Shown here: one piece after another, positions 38,603 through 46,593 of the stretch
Layout: each line of letters opens with the position of its first letter
How positions within the stretch are numbered: the first letter of the stretch is position 1
Source: Pseudoruegeria aquimaris
GTDB taxonomy: Bacteria > Pseudomonadota > Alphaproteobacteria > Rhodobacterales > Rhodobacteraceae
Direction: 5' to 3'
Assembly (NCBI RefSeq): GCF_900172235.1
Contig: NZ_FWFQ01000014.1
Span: 1 to 64,000, forward strand
DNA: 64,000 bases
The notes under the pieces: model-generated
The model's input: only the letters and a program-made list of their open reading frames with translations
Told to the model about the DNA's origin: nothing
Databases searched by the model: none
Program-made: the position numbers and the translations under genes

Positions 38603-39319
38603 TCAGATCGGCGGGCGTTCGCGCAGGCGTGCGTCCACGAGATCGAAGAGCTGCACGAGTTCCGGCGCGCCACGCCGCGCGTCGCGGGAAAGCCGCCGTG
38701 CCGCCCGTTCCAGATCCGGATCATCGGCGCTGCGGGCCACGCCGCGCACGAAGCGGGACAGGTAGGCGACGCCCGGGTCCTCCGCCCTGCGCCGGATCCG
38801 CGAGAGCGCCGCGAAGCTGCGGCGTGCGGCGGCCAGATCGTCGTAATAGGCCAGCCGGTCAGGCTCCAACCGGGCCGGGGCGGCGCAGGCGGCGAGTGAG
38901 GGCTGCCGTTCTTCATCGCCTTCCGGCAGATGTGCGAGGATCGCCGACTGGAACCGCGCGAGCGAGGCGACGGGTTTTTCGAGAAAGCCCTGCGCGCCGG
39001 CCTGCCGCGCGGCATCGCGATGGCCGGGATCGCCGCTGGTGGCCAGCAGCACGGCGGGGCGCGTTCTGAGGGCCTTCAGGCGTGCGATCAATGCCAGCCC
39101 GCAGCCGTCCGGCAGGCCGACATCGGCGATCAGCACGTCCGGACAGTCGCGCGACAGGTGGCGCCAGGCCGTTTCAAGGCTGCCGGCCCGCCGCATCCGC
39201 ATGCCGGTGTGGCGGCACATCAGGCGCGTGGCATCGCTGGCGAAGCGGCTGTCCTCCACCAACAGGAGCGACACCCCGGAAAGCGGCCCTCGAGGCGCAA
39301 GGGGCAGGGGGCTGGGCAT
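38603..39319 (-). CDS. stand-alone receiver-domain protein with uncharacterised helical C-terminus
   Basis: A 238-residue protein. A receiver domain at about 15-130 has all the key residues: ED at 22-23, D66 in IADVGLPDG, T94 and K115 in LEKPVAS. The second half (about 130-238) is arginine-rich and helical (SRIRRRAEDPGVAYLSRFVR, then RRLSRDARRG) and matches no output domain I recognise. No kinase is adjacent. The ATG at 39319 has GGGAGG 9 nt upstream; an in-frame ATG 48 nt further upstream lacks one. Confidence 0.8.
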   Translation of the reverse strand: MPSPLPLAPRGPLSGVSLLLVEDSRFASDATRLMCRHTGMRMRRAGSLETAWRHLSRDCPDVLIADVGLPDGCGLALIARLKALRTRPAVLLATSGDPGHRDAARQAGAQGFLEKPVASLARFQSAILAHLPEGDEERQPSLAACAAPARLEPDRLAYYDDLAAARRSFAALSRIRRRAEDPGVAYLSRFVRGVARSADDPDLERAARRLSRDARRGAPELVQLFDLVDARLRERPPI

Positions 39320-39494
39320 GGCGGTGATCCTCCCGGTGGCATGGGGAGGCTGTTCCTTCCCATTCATCGCATTAGATACTGCCCCGGATAACGCCGGGTT
39401 AATCGCCCCCGGCTGCGTCACCGCAGCGCTTGCGGCATCAAGGGGGGGCGGGCATAACCGCCCCCGAGAGCGCGAGAGAGAGGAGAGCACCGGC

Positions 39495-39899
39495 ATGATC
39501 GGTCGCCTGAACCACGTAGCCATCGCCGTTCCGGATCTGGACGCGGCCTCGGCGCAATACCGCAACACCCTGGGCGCCAAGGTCGGCGCACCGCAGGACG
39601 AGCCCGATCACGGGGTCACCGTGGTGTTCATCGAACTGCCCAACACCAAGATCGAATTGCTTTATCCCCTTGGGGATGACAGCCCGATCAAGGGATTCCT
39701 CGAAAAGAACCCTTCGGGCGGCATCCATCACATCTGCTACGAGGTCGAAGATATCCTCGCCGCTCGCGATCACCTCAAGGCCGAGGGCGCGCGGGTTCTG
39801 GGCAACGGGGAGCCGAAGATCGGCGCCCACGGCAAGCCGGTGCTGTTTCTGCACCCGAAGGATTTCAACGGCTGCCTCGTCGAACTGGAGCAAGTCTGA
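39495..39899 (+). CDS. mce: methylmalonyl-CoA epimerase
   Basis: A 134-residue VOC-fold enzyme. IGRLNHVAIAVPDLDAA carries the first metal histidine (H7); FIELPNTKIELLYPLG, GGIHHICYEVEDILAARDHL and VLFLHPKDFNGCLVELEQ complete the family pattern, with the metal/catalytic glutamate in the last block. It interconverts (R)- and (S)-methylmalonyl-CoA in propionate metabolism. It is followed after 3 nt by the DUF1467 gene, a combination common in Rhodobacteraceae. Confidence 0.93.
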   Translation: MIGRLNHVAIAVPDLDAASAQYRNTLGAKVGAPQDEPDHGVTVVFIELPNTKIELLYPLGDDSPIKGFLEKNPSGGIHHICYEVEDILAARDHLKAEGARVLGNGEPKIGAHGKPVLFLHPKDFNGCLVELEQV

Positions 39900-39902
39900 G
39901 CC

Positions 39903-40193
39903 ATGACCATCACCGCCGCCCTCGTTCTGTATGCCGTGATCTGGTTCATGGTGCTGTTCATCGTCCTGCCCATGCGCCTCACGACGCAGGGGGAGAGCGG
40001 CGAAGTGGTGGAAGGCACGCCGAAATCCGCACCGGAGAACCCGGACCTCAAGCGCAAGGCCAAGATCGTGACGCTGGTGAGCACCGTGCTTTTCGTGATC
40101 ATCGCCGGGATCATCATCTCCGGCGTGATCACCGTGCGCGATCTGGATTGGTTCGGCCGCATGGGGCCGCCCTCGCAGACGCTGGCCGATTGA
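39903..40193 (+). CDS. DUF1467 family membrane protein
   Basis: A 96-residue protein with two membrane segments (about 5-24, VLYAVIWFMVLFIVLPMRL, and 54-76, IVTLVSTVLFVIIAGIIISG) joined by a polar linker. This is the DUF1467 signature, often located next to mce. It has no known activity. Confidence 0.9.
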   Translation: MTITAALVLYAVIWFMVLFIVLPMRLTTQGESGEVVEGTPKSAPENPDLKRKAKIVTLVSTVLFVIIAGIIISGVITVRDLDWFGRMGPPSQTLAD

Positions 40194-40217
40194 GTTTCCG
40201 GAGGGTGATACACACCA

Positions 40218-40300
40218 AAGAGCGCTGAGCGTCCGTCCGGGTGGGCGCGGAACGCGCCCGCCGTGGGGCGGGTGGACGCGTGCCTGCCACTGGCGTGGCA
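40218..40300 (+). repeat. intergenic repeat family 2, copy A
   Basis: The core GGGCGCGGAACGCGCC (40243-40258) folds as a hairpin with a GAA loop. It is flanked upstream by TGAGCG (40226-40231) and downstream by GGGCGGGTGGACGCGT. The copy on the minus strand at 44940-45017 keeps the identical 16-nt core and similar flanks in the same order. Confidence 0.6.
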
Positions 40301-40319
40301 GGCGAACACAGGGGTGCGT

Positions 40320-41018
40320 TCAGGCCTTGGCCTGCGCGCCCGTCAGCCGGTGGAACAGATGGGTGAATGTGGCCGCCCCCAGAACCGGGATCAGCAGGTT
40401 CACCACCGGGATCGACAGCGGCACCGCCATCAGCGCGCCGGAGAGCCAGATCTGGGGCGCGAACTCGCGCCGCAGCACGGCGGCCTGCTGCCGCCCCACG
40501 CGCCGCATGGCGACGAGCTGGAAATACTCCCGCCCGAGCAGGAAGCCGTTGAGCAGCCAGAAGATCACCGGCGCCAGCGGGGCAAACAGCAGGTAGAGCA
40601 CCAGCGCCACCCCGTTGGCGAGCACCAGGACCCCGAGGAACCCAAGCGCGTCGCGGATGGTTTCCGCGAGCGGGATGCGATCCACCGCGGGCAGGTGCGG
40701 GTAATGCCGCTCTTCCACCGCCTCGGCCACCTCTTCGAGAAACAGCCCCATGAAAGCCGCCGCCACCGGCACCATCAGGAAGACGGAAAGCCCCATCATC
40801 AGCGGGATCATCGCCCAGGAGAGCACATCGCCCACCCAGGTGATCTGCCCGACGAGGGGCAGGGTGACGCTTTCCGGCACCAGCCAGGCGACGCCATACA
40901 TGAACACCAGCGTGAGCCCGAAAAGCAGGCCCAGCGTGAGGCCGACGCCCAGCAGCAGCACCTTGCGAAAGCGCGGATCGCCCAACTGTTTCACCGCGAG
41001 CGAAAAATCCCGGAACAT
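40320..41018 (-). CDS. EI24 domain (CysZ-like) membrane protein
   Basis: A 232-residue protein with about five or six membrane segments (VLLLGVGLTLGLLFGLTLVF first; VLVLANGVALVLYLLFAPLA later). The EI24/CysZ hallmark NGFLLGREYFQLVAMRR lies at about 161-177. CysZ mediates sulfate uptake in enteric bacteria; this relative's substrate is uncertain. The ATG shares one base with the nitroreductase stop (TGATG), so the two are coupled. Confidence 0.85.
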   Translation of the reverse strand: MFRDFSLAVKQLGDPRFRKVLLLGVGLTLGLLFGLTLVFMYGVAWLVPESVTLPLVGQITWVGDVLSWAMIPLMMGLSVFLMVPVAAAFMGLFLEEVAEAVEERHYPHLPAVDRIPLAETIRDALGFLGVLVLANGVALVLYLLFAPLAPVIFWLLNGFLLGREYFQLVAMRRVGRQQAAVLRREFAPQIWLSGALMAVPLSIPVVNLLIPVLGAATFTHLFHRLTGAQAKA

Positions 41019-41596
41019 CAGGCGTCCACCCAGCTCGTGATGGCGGCCACGTCCGGGCGCGGGCGTTCGGGCGGAGCCGTGGTTTCGGTGCCGATGTGGA
41101 TCATTCCGGCGACGCGCTCGTTGGCCGACAGCCCGAGGCCCTCCTCCACGAACACCCTGTCATGGCTGGCCCAGCCCGACAGCCAGTTCGCGCCCCAGCC
41201 CGAGGCGAGGGCGGCATTCAGCATGGCGAGGCAAACGGCACCGGCGGAGTAGGTCTGTTCGATGGCGGGGATCTTGGGGCTGTCCTTCGGGCTTTCGATC
41301 ACCGCCACCACGAGCCCGGCATCGGCATATTGACGGCGCGCCTTCTCGATGGTGTCCGCATCTAGGCCGAGCGCCGCCCCGCGGGTTTCGGCCAGCGCGG
41401 CGAGGCGTTGAAGCGCCTTGCCCTCCAGAACGATGAAGCGCCAGGGTTCCAGCTTGCCGTGATCCGGGGTCCGCGCCGCGGCCCGCAGGATCGGTTCGAG
41501 ATCGGCGCGCCCGGGCCAGGGCGCACGCAGCGTCTTGGCCGGTCGGGAGCGGCGGGTCAGCAGGAAATCAAGGGCGTCCGGGCGCGGGTGCGGCAT
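41018..41596 (-). CDS. nitroreductase family FMN oxidoreductase
   Basis: About 192 residues. It opens PDALDFLLTRRSRPAKTL with the FMN-phosphate-binding RRS motif, then ARTPDHGKLEPWRFIVLEG and AGAVCLAMLNAALASGWGANW, the YdjA-type nitroreductase pattern. It would reduce nitro compounds, quinones or similar substrates with NAD(P)H. The ATG at 41596 has GGAG 6 nt upstream; an ATG 30 nt further upstream has no ribosome site. Confidence 0.88.
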   Translation of the reverse strand: MPHPRPDALDFLLTRRSRPAKTLRAPWPGRADLEPILRAAARTPDHGKLEPWRFIVLEGKALQRLAALAETRGAALGLDADTIEKARRQYADAGLVVAVIESPKDSPKIPAIEQTYSAGAVCLAMLNAALASGWGANWLSGWASHDRVFVEEGLGLSANERVAGMIHIGTETTAPPERPRPDVAAITSWVDA

Positions 41597-41682
41597 GGGG
41601 GTCTCCGAATTTTCGTCTTCTGCCATGTCGGCATGCGGGGGCGCTCCGTCAAGGGCGGCGCTCCGTGGATGCCGGGCGAGGG

Positions 41683-41868
41683 TCAGTTGGCGAGAGGGAT
41701 GAGCGCCAGTGCGAAGAAGCAGAAAGCGGCGGGCAGGCCGTAGAGCCAGGCGCGCTTCTGCCAGCCTTCCTCCTGTGCCTTCCAGTTCTCGCGGAAGGCG
41801 CGGCCGGCGAAGATCATCACCAGCAGCAGCAGGATTCCGGTCAGGGGGGTGAGGGCGAGATTATCCAT
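41683..41868 (-). CDS. small two-segment membrane protein (hypothetical)
   Basis: A 61-residue protein with hydrophobic segments at about 5-20 (LALTPLTGILLLLVMIFAG) and 42-58 (WLYGLPAAFCFFALALIPLA), separated by a basic/aromatic linker (RAFRENWKAQEEGWQKR). The ATG at 41868 has GGAG upstream and overlaps the YigZ stop by 8 nt. No family assigned. Confidence 0.65.
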   Translation of the reverse strand: MDNLALTPLTGILLLLVMIFAGRAFRENWKAQEEGWQKRAWLYGLPAAFCFFALALIPLAN

Positions 41869-42247
41869 GAGAGGGCTCCGCGTTGTCGAGGTAGTGGCGG
41901 ACGCAGGTCTGGACGTGCCGGAACCTGTCGCCGCCGAGTTTCGTGCCGCCATACCAGCGCGTCACCACCACGAGGTGGTTGGTCAGCCCTTCGCGCTCGA
42001 GCATTCGCAGGATGACCATGCCCGCGCCGCTTTCACCGTCGTCGTTCTTCAGCGGCGTCCGGTTGCCCTGCGCATCCTGAAGCAGCACGGCCCAGGTGTT
42101 GTGGGTGGCCTTGGCATAGCGTTTCCGGCGGCAAAGCGCCTTGATCAAAGCCTCCGCCTCGGCCTTGCTGGCGGCGGGGCCGCCGCTGACGGCGTATTTG
42201 CTGCCCTTGTCGGTCAGCACGCCTTCGAATTGCCGCAGGCCGCTCAC
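41861..42247 (-). CDS. YigZ/IMPACT family protein
   Basis: A 128-residue protein with the UPF0029 signature VTRWYGGTKLGGDRF at about 95-109 and HNTWAVLLQDAQGNRTPLKN with DDGESGAG before it. It holds only the N-terminal IMPACT fold, lacking the extra C-terminal domain of many YigZ proteins. The family is linked to translation control in other organisms. It lies between an M48 protease gene and a small membrane protein gene. Confidence 0.88.
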   Translation of the reverse strand: MSGLRQFEGVLTDKGSKYAVSGGPAASKAEAEALIKALCRRKRYAKATHNTWAVLLQDAQGNRTPLKNDDGESGAGMVILRMLEREGLTNHLVVVTRWYGGTKLGGDRFRHVQTCVRHYLDNAEPSHG

Positions 42248-42251
42248 GGGA

Positions 42252-43001
42252 TCACTTCAGCCGTGCCGCCGTGGCGCGGACGGTCTGCATCCGCGCGGCA
42301 TTGGGCGGGTGGGTGCCGAGGAAGCGGTTGCCGGGATCGGGGATGCGGGTGAAATACTCGGCGCCCCGGACCGGATCGTAGCCGGCGCGGTGGGCGATGA
42401 CCGTCCCGAGCGCGTCTGCTTCCAGTTCGAAATCCTTCGAATAGCTGCGCGCGCCCACGGTGGCGCCGAATTCCTGCGCGGCCTCGATGGCGGAGGCGTC
42501 GCCGCCAAGCTGCGAGGCGAGGATCCCGGCGACGAGCGCGCCGGCGAGGGCGTTGTCCTGCTGGCGGGTCAGGTGCTGCGAAATGTGGTGCGCGGCCTCG
42601 TGCCCCATGATGAAGGCCAGTTCGTCCTGGTTGCGGACATCGGCGATCAGCGGCACCGTGAAGGCGAGGATCGGACGGCCGGACCGGTCGATCGTCTGGT
42701 AGGCGTTGGGCGGCTGGCCCGGACGATCGTCCACCACCACCTGGAAGTTGCAGTTGGTGCCCCGCGTGCGCGCCAGGCATTCGGCTTCGGCCACCGGTTC
42801 CACGCGGGCGACGACGGCGGCGAAATTCCGCGCTGCCTGCTCGGGGCTCGGCAGGCCGGCGGCGCTGCCCGCTGCGGGGGCCGGTGCGGGCCGGGGCGTG
42901 GGCGGAGGGGCCGCGCAGGCGGCAACAAGCAGAGCGAGCCCCAGAAGGGCGAAGGCACGGGCGGGGGCTGTCAGGGCACGGGTCACGTGGGAGGCCTGCA
43001 T
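42252..43001 (-). CDS. M48 family metalloprotease, probable lipoprotein
   Basis: A 249-residue exported protein with a lipobox (ALLVAAC, cysteine 29) and a zinc site HEAAH at 134-138, with the third ligand in FELEADALG (E194). That is the M48/BepA-like arrangement. It would be a periplasmic zinc protease for envelope quality control. The ATG at 43001 starts the signal peptide. It is transcribed with yigZ, 4 nt apart. Confidence 0.88.
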   Translation of the reverse strand: MQASHVTRALTAPARAFALLGLALLVAACAAPPPTPRPAPAPAAGSAAGLPSPEQAARNFAAVVARVEPVAEAECLARTRGTNCNFQVVVDDRPGQPPNAYQTIDRSGRPILAFTVPLIADVRNQDELAFIMGHEAAHHISQHLTRQQDNALAGALVAGILASQLGGDASAIEAAQEFGATVGARSYSKDFELEADALGTVIAHRAGYDPVRGAEYFTRIPDPGNRFLGTHPPNAARMQTVRATAARLK

Positions 43002-43110
43002 GGTTGCGTCGGAACGCCGAGTTTGCGTGTCTGGCGAGAGTCTTAGCGCGCCACGGGGGCGAAGGCGAGGGGGCGGTTGCAATCCGCCGGGCCGGGCGTA
43101 ATCTGGCTGC

Positions 43111-43362
43111 ATGTTTACCATCGAGCACGAGTTCGACGCCACGGTCATCACCCTTGTGGACGACGGCGACGGCGGCCAGAGCCCCCTTCAGGAAGACGTT
43201 GTGATCAACGCCTTCGAGGAATGCATCACCATCGAGCAGGTCGATCCCCGGACGGAGGAACTGCAGGTCATCACCCTGTCGATCGCCCAGCTCAACGATC
43301 TGGCCGCGGCGCTGGATCTGCCGGAAGGGGTCTACAAGATGGTGGCCGAAAAGCGCGGCTGA
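43111..43362 (+). CDS. conserved hypothetical acidic protein
   Basis: An 83-residue, strongly acidic protein (FDATVITLVDDGDGG, EECITIEQVDPRTEEL, ending VYKMVAEKRG). No signal peptide or membrane segment. It abuts the convergent DUF167 gene with no gap. I do not recognise a function. Confidence 0.7.
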   Translation: MFTIEHEFDATVITLVDDGDGGQSPLQEDVVINAFEECITIEQVDPRTEELQVITLSIAQLNDLAAALDLPEGVYKMVAEKRG

Positions 43363-43620
43363 TCAGTCTAGGATCTTGAACAGCTTCTCGCGGGCGGTCT
43401 CGCCGCGGACGAGCTGAAGCCGCGATTTCGCGATTCCCAACTCTTTGGCCAGGAGCTTGCGCACCGCCTCGTTGGCCTTGCCCTTGTCGGGGGCGGCGGT
43501 GACGGAGACCTGCACGACATCGCCTTCGAGCCGGATGGCGTTGCGCGCGGCTTTCGGCGTGGCTTTCACGGCGATCGTGGCGCCGGGCTGGGCGAGATGT
43601 GCAAGCGGGGCGGCGGTCAT
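43363..43620 (-). CDS. DUF167 (YggU) family protein
   Basis: An 85-residue protein containing IAVKATPKAARNAI and VSVTAAPDKGKANEAVRKLLA, the DUF167 signature with the conserved GKAN motif, and ending KSRLQLVRGETAREKLFKI. Widespread family of unknown function. Confidence 0.92.
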   Translation of the reverse strand: MTAAPLAHLAQPGATIAVKATPKAARNAIRLEGDVVQVSVTAAPDKGKANEAVRKLLAKELGIAKSRLQLVRGETAREKLFKILD

Positions 43621-43676
43621 GGACGCAGGTTCCGGCTCTGGCTAGGGTGGCCGGAAGGTAATCGGGAGCACGAGGT

Positions 43677-44783
43677 ATGACCACCGGCTTTTACTGGGAT
43701 GAGCGCTGTTTCTGGCACGCGGGCGGCAACTATGCCTTCACCCTGCCGCTGGGCGGGCTGGTGCAGCCGCTGGCCAGCGGCGGGCTGCCCGAGAACCCGG
43801 AAACCAAGCGCCGGCTGAAGAACCTTCTGGAGGTCACGGGGCTCATCCGGGAGCTGGACGTGCGCGGCGCGGCGCCGGCGGGGGAGGCGGATCAGCTGCG
43901 GGTCCATCCGCGCGATTACATCACACGCTTCAAGGCGATGTCGGACGCGGGGGGCGGCGAGCTGGGCCTGCGCACGCCATTTGCAAAAGGCGGCTATGAA
44001 GCAGCGGCGCTTTCGGCGGGGCTGGCAAAGCAGGCGCTCTTCGGCGTGTTGCGGGGCGATCACGCCAATGCCTATGCGCTCTCGCGCCCGCCGGGGCATC
44101 ACTGCCTGCCCGATTTTCCCAACGGCTTCTGCCTCTTGGCCAACATCGCCATCGCCGTGCAGGCGGCACGGGCGGTGGGGCTTTGTGAACGGGTGGCGGT
44201 GCTGGATTGGGACGTGCACCACGGCAACGGCACGGAGGCGATTTTCTACGAGGATCCCGATGTGCTCACCGTGTCGCTGCACCAGGAGCGCAACTACCCG
44301 CTCGATACCGGCGAGGTGTCGGCCCGTGGCGCGGGCAGGGGGGAAGGCTTCAACGCCAACATTCCCCTGCCGCCGGGCGCGGGCCATGCGACTTACCTGG
44401 CAGCGATGGAGCGCATTGCCCTGCCCCTGATCCGGGATTTCAAACCTGATGTGATCCTCATTGCCTGCGGTTTCGACGCCGCCGCCATCGATCCGCTTTC
44501 GCGGATGCTGGCCACGGCAGAGACCTTCCGCGCGATGACCGCGCAGGTGATGGACCTTGCGGGCGATGTCTGCGGTGGCCGCGTCGTGGCGGTGCATGAG
44601 GGTGGCTATTCCGAAGTCTACGTGCCCTTCTGCGGCCATGCGGTGATCGCGGAACTGGCGGGAAGCGGCACGATTGCTGAAGACCCGATGGCCGAAACGC
44701 TGGCCGCGCGCCAGCCGGGGGCGCGGTTCGTTGCCTATTGCGATTCGCTTTTGAAGGAGATGCGGGAGGCTCTGGGGGTGTAG
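43677..44783 (+). CDS. histone deacetylase-like amidohydrolase (class II HDAC/acetylpolyamine type)
   Basis: A 368-residue zinc hydrolase. It has YALSRPPGHHCLPDFPNGF with the tandem catalytic histidines, VLDWDVHHGNGTEAIFY with two zinc ligands, ILIACGFDAAAIDPL with the third, and VVAVHEGGYSEVYVPF. These match bacterial class II HDAC / acetylpolyamine amidohydrolases, which deacetylate polyamines or related amides. It is monocistronic. Confidence 0.9.
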   Translation: MTTGFYWDERCFWHAGGNYAFTLPLGGLVQPLASGGLPENPETKRRLKNLLEVTGLIRELDVRGAAPAGEADQLRVHPRDYITRFKAMSDAGGGELGLRTPFAKGGYEAAALSAGLAKQALFGVLRGDHANAYALSRPPGHHCLPDFPNGFCLLANIAIAVQAARAVGLCERVAVLDWDVHHGNGTEAIFYEDPDVLTVSLHQERNYPLDTGEVSARGAGRGEGFNANIPLPPGAGHATYLAAMERIALPLIRDFKPDVILIACGFDAAAIDPLSRMLATAETFRAMTAQVMDLAGDVCGGRVVAVHEGGYSEVYVPFCGHAVIAELAGSGTIAEDPMAETLAARQPGARFVAYCDSLLKEMREALGV

Positions 44784-44939
44784 TTGGGGCGCGCCCCGTC
44801 GAAAATCGCTCCGAGGGGGGCGTCCCAGGCCGCGGGCGGGGCTGCCCGGCGTGCCACCGGGCGAGAACCTTGGTGAAAGTTGATGAGAAAAGGCCGGGCG
44901 AAGAGCGCGGGGCGGGCCGCCAGTTCAAATCAGCCGTCA

Positions 44940-45017
44940 CGCAGGGAACGGCCACGCGCCCGCCTGCCCATCGGCAGGCGCGTTCCGCGCCCGCCCAGTC
45001 AGGCGCTCATCACTCTT
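44940..45017 (-). repeat. intergenic repeat family 2, copy B
   Basis: Read on the minus strand, TGAGCG then the identical 16-nt core GGGCGCGGAACGCGCC (44992-44977), then TGCC-GATGGGCAGGCGGGCGCGT. Same order and similar spacing as copy A at 40218. It lies in the 255-bp gap between the HDAC-like gene and nqrM. Confidence 0.6.
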
Positions 45018-45038
45018 GAGTGGGGTTTCGCCAGCAGC

Positions 45039-45269
45039 TCAGTTGCCGAACTGTTTCACCACCTGGCCCGCGCGTTTGCACGCGAGCTTGTCGCGCAGGG
45101 GGCTGTCGGGATCGATGTCCTTCTTGCAGACGACGCATTTGTCGGCCCCGGCGATGGCGTTGAGCCCGCCGCAGCTGCCCTTGATCGTGCGGCCCTTGAA
45201 CATCACCCCCACGGCCATGCCGGTCACGACGAGGGTCAGGAGAATGAAGGCGAATACGAAGGTGGCCAT
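45039..45269 (-). CDS. nqrM: Na+-NQR maturation protein NqrM
   Basis: A 76-residue protein: one N-terminal membrane segment (FVFAFILLTLVVTGMAVGVM), then GRTIKGSCGGLNAI and the cysteines C33, C45, C48 and C64 (KCVVCKKD and LACKRA). This four-cysteine pattern is diagnostic of NqrM, thought to deliver iron for the metal site between NqrD and NqrE. It lies 28 nt after apbE and opposite nqrA. The ATG at 45269 fits the segment start. Confidence 0.93.
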   Translation of the reverse strand: MATFVFAFILLTLVVTGMAVGVMFKGRTIKGSCGGLNAIAGADKCVVCKKDIDPDSPLRDKLACKRAGQVVKQFGN

Positions 45270-45297
45270 GATCTGCGTCCGTCTGCTTGCTTGCGCG

Positions 45298-46320
45298 TTA
45301 CTTATTGCCTTCGACGTAGGAATCAAAGGCACGAGATGACGCGGTCACGAAATCGTTCCCCTCGCGGGTGATGAAATAGACGGCCAGCCCCAGCGCTTCG
45401 GCCGCTTCCAGCCCGCGATCCTGCCCCATCGCCAGCATCGCCGTGGCCCAGCCGTCGGCCAGCATCGCGTTCTCGGCCAGCACGGTGACGGAGGCCGTCT
45501 TGTGGGTGATCGGGCGGCCGGTGTTGGGATCGATGATGTGGCTGTAGCGGATGCCGTCTTCCTCGAAGTAGTTGCGGTAGTCGCCCGAGGTCGCCATGCC
45601 GGTGTTGTCCAGCGGCAGAACCAGTTGCAGCGTCTTGCTGCGGGCGTCGGGCTTCTCGATACCGATCGACCAGGGCTTGCCCTCGGCGTTCTCGCCGGAG
45701 GCCACCAGGTCCCCTCCGATTTCAATGAGATAGCGCGTGATTCCCTTGGACGCCACCAGCTCGGCCACTTCGTCCACGCCGTAGCCCTTGGCGATGGCGG
45801 AGAGGTTGACCGACACGCCGGGCTTTTCCTTCTTGAGCGTCGGGCCTTCGCCGAGCGTCAGCAGGCTGAGCTGGCCCACGTCCGAGAGCGCCTTGAGGAT
45901 TTCCGCGTCGGTGGGCACCGGCTCGCCCGGCTTCTTGGGGCCGAACCCCCAGAGATCGATCAGCGGAGCCAGCGTCACGTCGAACACGCCGCCGGAGCCG
46001 AGGTGGATGCCGTTGGCCGCCTCCATCACGTAGGCGAATTCGGCGGAGACAGGCTGCGGCGCCGTGCTGGTGCTGGCGTTGAACCGCGACACTTCGGAGT
46101 TCGGATCCCAGTTGCTCATCTGGGCGTTCACCCGCGCGAGCACCGATTCCACCTCGGCCTGGAGCGCCTCCGCGGTGAGGTCCTCCGGCATGTCCACCAC
46201 CGTCACGCTGTAGGTCGTGCCCATTGTTTCGCCGACGAAGCGGACCGGCTCCGCCTTGTCCGTGGAGAACAGGCAGGCGGAGAGGAAAAGCGGGGCAATG
46301 AGAGCGGGAAGAACACGCAT
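45298..46320 (-). CDS. apbE: FAD:protein FMN transferase ApbE
   Basis: A 340-residue lipoprotein (LFLSAC lipobox, cysteine 16). It shows GETMGTTYSVTVVDMP, MSNWDPNSEVSRFNAS, GVFDVTLAPLIDLWGFGP, SVNLSAIAKGYGVD and YSHIIDPNTGRPI, which is the ApbE fold with its Mg-binding region. It flavinylates threonine residues of NqrB and NqrC outside the membrane. It diverges from nqrA and precedes nqrM, so both maturation factors sit beside their target operon. Confidence 0.93.
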   Translation of the reverse strand: MRVLPALIAPLFLSACLFSTDKAEPVRFVGETMGTTYSVTVVDMPEDLTAEALQAEVESVLARVNAQMSNWDPNSEVSRFNASTSTAPQPVSAEFAYVMEAANGIHLGSGGVFDVTLAPLIDLWGFGPKKPGEPVPTDAEILKALSDVGQLSLLTLGEGPTLKKEKPGVSVNLSAIAKGYGVDEVAELVASKGITRYLIEIGGDLVASGENAEGKPWSIGIEKPDARSKTLQLVLPLDNTGMATSGDYRNYFEEDGIRYSHIIDPNTGRPITHKTASVTVLAENAMLADGWATAMLAMGQDRGLEAAEALGLAVYFITREGNDFVTASSRAFDSYVEGNK

Positions 46321-46445
46321 GAAACAGGTCACCGATGTCTGTGAGTCCGGGTTGCGGGTGTTTTCCACGGGCCTGTCTGTGTGTCAATTGCCGTGGGGTG
46401 AGACATTAAGGCCCGCGAATCCGCGTTTTTTGCCGCCGCAGCATG

Positions 46446-46474
46446 TTGCCCTGCGCCGATTAGCTGAATAAAAG
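46446..46474 (+). promoter_or_regulatory. candidate nqr promoter
   Basis: TTGCCC (46446-46451), 17-nt spacer, TAAAAG (46469-46474) upstream of nqrA, in the 273-bp gap shared with apbE. It is a plausible but moderate match. Confidence 0.3.
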
Positions 46475-46593
46475 CGGGCGCGATGACCGCAGGGCAGGGG
46501 CTGATGCGCCGCGTGGTGATTCATGCTATGACCCGCCCTGTTTGAAAACAGACAATTCGCGCCCTCTTCCGGCGCCTGAACTTGCCGAGGCCT

